DNA from: Phycisphaerales bacterium
GTDB taxonomy: Bacteria > Planctomycetota > Phycisphaerae > Tepidisphaerales > Tepidisphaeraceae
NCBI GenBank assembly: GCA_028288945.1
Contig: JAQGHH010000208.1
Coordinates: 1-8,419, forward strand
DNA length: 8,419 nucleotides
Reading direction: 5' to 3'
The position numbers were made by a program, and so were the translations under genes. Positions 5,296 through 8,419 of this stretch are shown here, one piece after another (within the stretch, counting starts at the first letter, position 1; every line of letters starts with the position of its first letter). The notes under the pieces are model-generated. The model worked only from the letters and a program-made list of their open reading frames with translations. It ran no database searches and had not been told where the DNA came from.

Positions 5296-5460
5296 ATTCC
5301 CGAAAACCGGTGGCCGTGCGCCCCGAACCATTCGAGCCGCAACGTAGCCGTGGGATACGGCACCACTCGTAGTCCTGCATTATCAGCCCACCTCAACCGT
5401 TTATTCCACAAAATAATTGCGCAAATTAATTTGTTATCTCCGCGATGTTCGGAAGAGATC
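5296..5460. other. Divergent spacer with an AT-rich patch, no gene seen
   Basis: This is the left part of the 549-nt spacer between the lipoprotein (-) and the beta-helix gene (+). A conspicuously AT-rich patch at about 5400-5445 stands out from the GC-rich surroundings and is a plausible promoter area for the minus-strand lipoprotein gene. A GATAAT-like hexamer on the minus strand (5379-5384) could be a -10 box, but I find no good -35 partner. Confidence 0.35.
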
Positions 5461-5521
5461 GCAAAGGCGCGAAGCCGCGAAGAAGAAACGTCGCCACAGA
5501 CGGACACGAATGGAGATAGAT
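5461..5521 (+). repeat. Composite intergenic repeat, copy A
   Basis: It begins GCAAAGGCGCGAAGCCGCGA (5461-5480) with AGAAG following, and continues with GCCACAGACGGACACGAATG (5493-5512). The same two modules, in the same order, are found on the minus strand at 5710-5647. The second module also matches 1425-1463. Confidence 0.6.
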
Positions 5522-5646
5522 AAAACGTTGCAGACACCTGGCGTGGCGCGCGCGTCCCGCGCACTTGGCGTGTAAGGACATGAAATTCAGGCGTCCGGTT
5601 TCTTACGATTTCCGGCACCCGGCATGGAGCAAGCGCTCGCCGCGCT

Positions 5647-5710
5647 CTTATCCGTGTCCACCGGTGTCCATCCGTGGCGACTGTTCCCTGCCTTTCTTCG
5701 CGCCCTAGCG
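5647..5710 (-). repeat. Composite intergenic repeat, copy B (inverted)
   Basis: Read on the minus strand, it has a GGGCGCGAAGAAAG module followed by GTCGCCACGGATGGACACCG and a second GGTGGACACGGATAAG unit. It is the inverted partner of 5461-5521, and the two copies bracket about 125 nt of unique DNA in which I see no gene. Confidence 0.6.
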
Positions 5711-5821
5711 GCCTCTTCGGGACGTCCCGCGATTGAACAGCACGCCCGCGCCCGCTACCCTCATCCAGCAGCGGCGGCTGTAGTTTTGGCCGTCGCCCCG
5801 TCGATATGTTCTCTTTCATCC

Positions 5822-5825
5822 GGAG
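5822..5825 (+). promoter_or_regulatory. Ribosome binding site of the beta-helix gene
   Basis: GGAG ends 7 nt before the ATG at 5833. The alternative in-frame ATG at 5806 has no such site. Confidence 0.65.
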
Positions 5826-5832
5826 ATCACCC

Positions 5833-7737
5833 ATGCCCAACCAATCGCGCTCGATCCACGGAACTTCCTCACGCCGCCGGCCGTCCGCAATCCGCACTCA
5901 AGCTGACAGGCCCCGCGCATCGGTCGATCACCTCGAATCGCGCACGCTTCTTTCGACGACCTGGTTCGTCTCCCCGGCGGGGCTCGATACCAACCCCGGC
6001 ACGATCGCCGCCCCGTTTAAGACGATTCAGCACGGCGCGGATGCCGCCGGCCCGGGTGATACGGTCTTCATCCGTGGCGGCGTCTATCACGAATCCGTCG
6101 TCGTCCACCACTCCGGCACTTCCGCCGCCCGCATCACCTTCAAAAATTACAACAACGAGCGCGTCACCCTCGACGGCTCTGACCCCATCACCGGCTGGTC
6201 CGCCGCCGGTAATTCGGTTTACACCGCCCCGATGAGCTGGGACCTGGGGCAGGGATTCAACCAGGTCTTCGTCGACGGCCGGATGGTCAACGAAGCCCGC
6301 TGGCCCAACACCACGCTCGATATTTCCCATCCCGTCCTCGCCACCGTCGGCTCCGCGACTTCCACCACGACCGTTGCCACGATCAAGGATCTGGCGCTCA
6401 CGCAGCCCGCCGGTTTTTGGGTCGGCGCGACCATCCGCATCGGCTCGGGCCAGGGATGGGTCAACCAGACCGGCACCGTCACCGCCAGCACGCCCACCGT
6501 CGGCGCGACGCCCGGCACCGTCACCTTCACGTACCTCCAGCACGACCCGAAATACAGCGTCCCGAAGGCCGGAAATCACTACTACCTCACCGGCCTCGCG
6601 ACCGCCCTCGACGCGCCCGGCGAATGGTTCCGTTCTTCCGCCGGCCAACTTTCCCTCCGCACGCCCGTCTCCGATAATCCAACTGGCCATCTCGTCGAAG
6701 CGAAGGTCCGTCAGTTCGGCTTCGACATGGCGAATGCCGCCTACGTCCGCATCGACGGCCTCAACTTCTTCGCCTGCTCCATCAACACCGGAAACAATTC
6801 CACGGGCGTGGTGATCAACCACATCACCGCCCGTTACCTCCAGCATTTCGTGATCGACCCCGGCGGCTACCTCCCTCCCACGGCAGGCGGAATCATCCTC
6901 CGCGGAACCTACGACGTGCTTCAGAACAGCGTCATCTCCTTCACCGCGGGCGATGGCGTCTATATCTCCGGCACCAGCGTCCAGGTCGCCAATAACGTCA
7001 TTCACGACACCGACTACGCCGGCATCGACGCCGCGAGCATCCGCATCGGCGGCTATGGTGATCTGATCGACCACAACACGATGTACAACACCGGCCGCGA
7101 CGCCATGCTCTTCTCCGGTAACGTCGCCCGCATCATCAACAACATCGCCCACGACTACGGCCTTCAGACCACGGATTGCGGCGCGTTCTATTCCTACGGC
7201 TACAACGGCCACGGCACCATCCTCGCCTACAACCGTTTCTACAACGCCGTGCTCGGCGGCTTCGGGGGCGTGGGCATTTTCTTCGACGGCGCCTCCACCA
7301 ATTTCATCGTCCACCACAACATCATCTGGAACGTCAACTCGGCGATGCGCCTGAACTTCGACTCCAAGAACCTCCAGATCTACAACAACACGCTGGACGC
7401 CACGACCTGGGGCATGGACACCAACGACCCGACTTCCGACTGGTCCGGCACGATCATCGAGAACAACATCATCACCCACCCGGTGAACTTCGGCCTCAAC
7501 GCGAAAACCCCCAACAACATCTCCAACCACAAGATGTTCGTAGACTATGCCAACGCCAACTTCTCCTTGATCCCCGGCGCCCCCGCGGTGGATACGGGCC
7601 TGCTGATTCCGCCGTATACCAACGGCTACGTCGGCCCCGCCCCCGACATCGGGGCATTGGAGCTGGGGCTGCCGGCGTTCGTGAGCGGCGCAAAACTTTC
7701 CACGTTGCCGCCGGACCCGGTGGGATTGCCGCTGTAG
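5833..7737 (+). CDS. LEPR-XLL right-handed parallel beta-helix protein, probably exported
   Basis: A 634-residue protein from the ATG at 5833. A basic leader (SRRRPSAIRTQADRPRA) precedes LESRTLLS at residues 34-41, the second LEPR-XLL motif in this window. Directly after it, WFVSPAGLDTNPGTIAAPFKTIQHGADAAGPGDTVFIRGGVYHE is the classic opening of DUF1565-type parallel beta-helix proteins. About residues 300-560 form the helix coils, rich in Asn turns (VANNVIHD, IDHNTMYNTG, IINNIAHDYG, VHHNIIWN, IYNNTLD, IENNIITHP). The C-terminus has the usual PDIGALELG closing motif. Such folds are shared by polysaccharide lyases, C5-epimerases and glycoside hydrolases, so a carbohydrate-acting or surface-binding role is likely, but I cannot identify catalytic residues. 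No dockerin or membrane anchor is visible. The downstream nuclease-like gene is on the same strand 113 nt away. Confidence 0.92.
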   Translation: MPNQSRSIHGTSSRRRPSAIRTQADRPRASVDHLESRTLLSTTWFVSPAGLDTNPGTIAAPFKTIQHGADAAGPGDTVFIRGGVYHESVVVHHSGTSAARITFKNYNNERVTLDGSDPITGWSAAGNSVYTAPMSWDLGQGFNQVFVDGRMVNEARWPNTTLDISHPVLATVGSATSTTTVATIKDLALTQPAGFWVGATIRIGSGQGWVNQTGTVTASTPTVGATPGTVTFTYLQHDPKYSVPKAGNHYYLTGLATALDAPGEWFRSSAGQLSLRTPVSDNPTGHLVEAKVRQFGFDMANAAYVRIDGLNFFACSINTGNNSTGVVINHITARYLQHFVIDPGGYLPPTAGGIILRGTYDVLQNSVISFTAGDGVYISGTSVQVANNVIHDTDYAGIDAASIRIGGYGDLIDHNTMYNTGRDAMLFSGNVARIINNIAHDYGLQTTDCGAFYSYGYNGHGTILAYNRFYNAVLGGFGGVGIFFDGASTNFIVHHNIIWNVNSAMRLNFDSKNLQIYNNTLDATTWGMDTNDPTSDWSGTIIENNIITHPVNFGLNAKTPNNISNHKMFVDYANANFSLIPGAPAVDTGLLIPPYTNGYVGPAPDIGALELGLPAFVSGAKLSTLPPDPVGLPL

Positions 7738-7789
7738 GTGCGGACCTCGTGTTCGTCCGGCTTTGTAGGGGTGAACCTTGTGTTCACCC
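7733..7789 (+). repeat. Tandem pair of TGTAGG hairpin repeats overlapping the beta-helix stop codon
   Basis: Copy 1 starts TGTAGGTGCGGACCTCGTGT (7733) and copy 2 starts TGTAGGGGTGAACCTTGTGT (7764). Copy 2 folds into GGGTGAAC-CTTGT-GTTCACCC (7769-7789, 8 bp and a 5-nt loop). Copy 1 folds equivalently only if G-U pairs are allowed. The TAG stop of the beta-helix gene (7735-7737) is inside copy 1. I have seen this type of unit widely in planctomycete and other environmental bacterial genomes. Confidence 0.7.
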
Positions 7790-7849
7790 TTCGCGCGTTT
7801 GCAAACCCCGCTGGCATGAATGCCCTTCGGTGAGCTACAATTATCGAAC

Positions 7850-8419
7850 ATGACCGCAATCGCGTCACCTCCCGCCTTCCACCCGCCGCGGCAGTTCGCC
7901 AATGCCGCTGAGTGGCTCGCATCTTTGGGAAATGTTCCTCCGGATCGGATCATCTGCGATCCCTGGCCCGGCACGGCCACCGAAGCTGATCTCTTGCGGT
8001 TGGTCGAGCGCGACGAACACTTCTGCGAATTGATTGACGGAACTTTGGTGGAGAAGCCCGTGGGCGCATGGGAAGGTCTTATCGCGGCCAACCTGATCTT
8101 CATCCTGAAAAGTTATCTGGCGAAAAATCGTTTAGGCGTGGTCTTCGGAGACGCCAGTCCGATGCGAATGAAATTCGGCCGCGTGCGGCTGCCTGACGTC
8201 AGCTTCGTTTCGTATGCGCGATTGCCCAAGGCACTCGATCCGATTCTCGCCCTCAGCCCGGATTTAGCTGTCGAAGTTCTCAGCGAGGGCAACACAACCG
8301 CCGAGATGGGCTTGAAGCTTGTCGAGTATTTCCAATCCGGCACGCGGTTGGTCTGGTTCATCGACCCGCGCCCGCGAACCGTCGCCGTCTATCATCAGCC
8401 CGGCGAACCCACGACCGTC
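7850..8419 (+). CDS. Uma2 family (DUF820) nuclease-like protein, 3' end cut by window
   Basis: The frame starts with ATG at 7850 and is open for 190 codons to the window end, with no stop. It shows the Uma2/DUF820 pattern in order: CELIDGTLVEKPVG (59-72), a helix LIAANLIFILKSYL, FGDASPMRMKFGRVRLPDVSFVS (99-121, with Asp116), LAVEVLSEGNTTAEMGLKLVEYFQSG (139-164, with Glu142 and Lys156) and LVWFIDPRPRTVAVY (167-181). The family has a PD-(D/E)xK-like fold and is often called a restriction-like endonuclease, but its cellular role is not established and it is found in many copies in cyanobacteria and planctomycetes. The Shine-Dalgarno sequence is weak (GGTGAG, about 15 nt upstream). A TACAAT (7836-7841) just before the start could be a -10 box, which would leave almost no leader. 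Roughly 10-20 residues are probably missing at the end. Confidence 0.9.
   Translation, partial: MTAIASPPAFHPPRQFANAAEWLASLGNVPPDRIICDPWPGTATEADLLRLVERDEHFCELIDGTLVEKPVGAWEGLIAANLIFILKSYLAKNRLGVVFGDASPMRMKFGRVRLPDVSFVSYARLPKALDPILALSPDLAVEVLSEGNTTAEMGLKLVEYFQSGTRLVWFIDPRPRTVAVYHQPGEPTTV

Noticed and set aside
4637..5347. Plus-strand frame with PLPLQSF repeats opposite the Cys-rich lipoprotein
   Set aside because: The repeats are the reverse reading of the CKG tandem repeat; the minus-strand product has a lipobox, a ribosome binding site and a terminator.
5869..8103. A 744-codon open frame on the minus strand covering the beta-helix gene and part of the Uma2 gene
   Set aside because: Its translation is a monotonous V/G/D/A/R-rich string without domains, as expected for the antisense of a GC-rich gene, while the plus-strand frames have clear family motifs and a ribosome binding site.

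Overview
This 8.4 kb window is GC-rich chromosomal DNA that most likely comes from a planctomycete, possibly class Phycisphaerae. The main support is two separate proteins with an N-terminal LExRxLLS motif (the LEPR-XLL motif of planctomycete surface and exported proteins). Intergenic regions full of GC-rich palindromic repeats, and mostly single-gene transcription units in alternating orientation, fit this. The assignment is inference; there is no rRNA or marker gene here to settle it.

Layout, left to right. Positions 1-441 (+) hold the 3' part of a conserved protein of unknown role that runs in from outside the window. Positions 462-602 are a palindromic repeat with a very long hairpin, lying between convergent gene ends. 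Positions 629-1348 (-) encode an SGNH/GDSL-type hydrolase. A divergent spacer with two repeat modules separates it from a threonine ammonia-lyase with a C-terminal ACT domain (1596-2810, +). A LEPR-XLL exported protein with an SbsA-like Ig domain follows (3018-3818, -). The next spacer carries a 193-bp inverted-repeat element made of abutting hairpins (4025-4217). Then come a secreted GlcG/HbpS-type protein (4353-4901, +), a strong bidirectional terminator (4937-4971), and a small Cys-rich lipoprotein with a tandem CKG repeat (5005-5283, -). A 549-bp spacer with two inverted copies of a repeat module precedes a second LEPR-XLL protein, a parallel beta-helix protein (5833-7737, +). A tandem pair of small hairpins overlapping its stop codon separates it from a Uma2-family nuclease-like gene that runs off the right edge (7850-8419, +).

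The genes do not form an obvious operon or pathway. Threonine ammonia-lyase is housekeeping isoleucine synthesis. The other recognisable products are mostly exported or surface-associated (two LEPR-XLL proteins, the GlcG-like protein, the lipoprotein). The most unusual material is the intergenic DNA: at least five kinds of palindromic or dispersed repeat fill nearly every spacer, and the 4025-4217 element shows paired base changes that keep its hairpins intact. I see no CRISPR array, tRNA, rRNA, transposase or recognised defence island.
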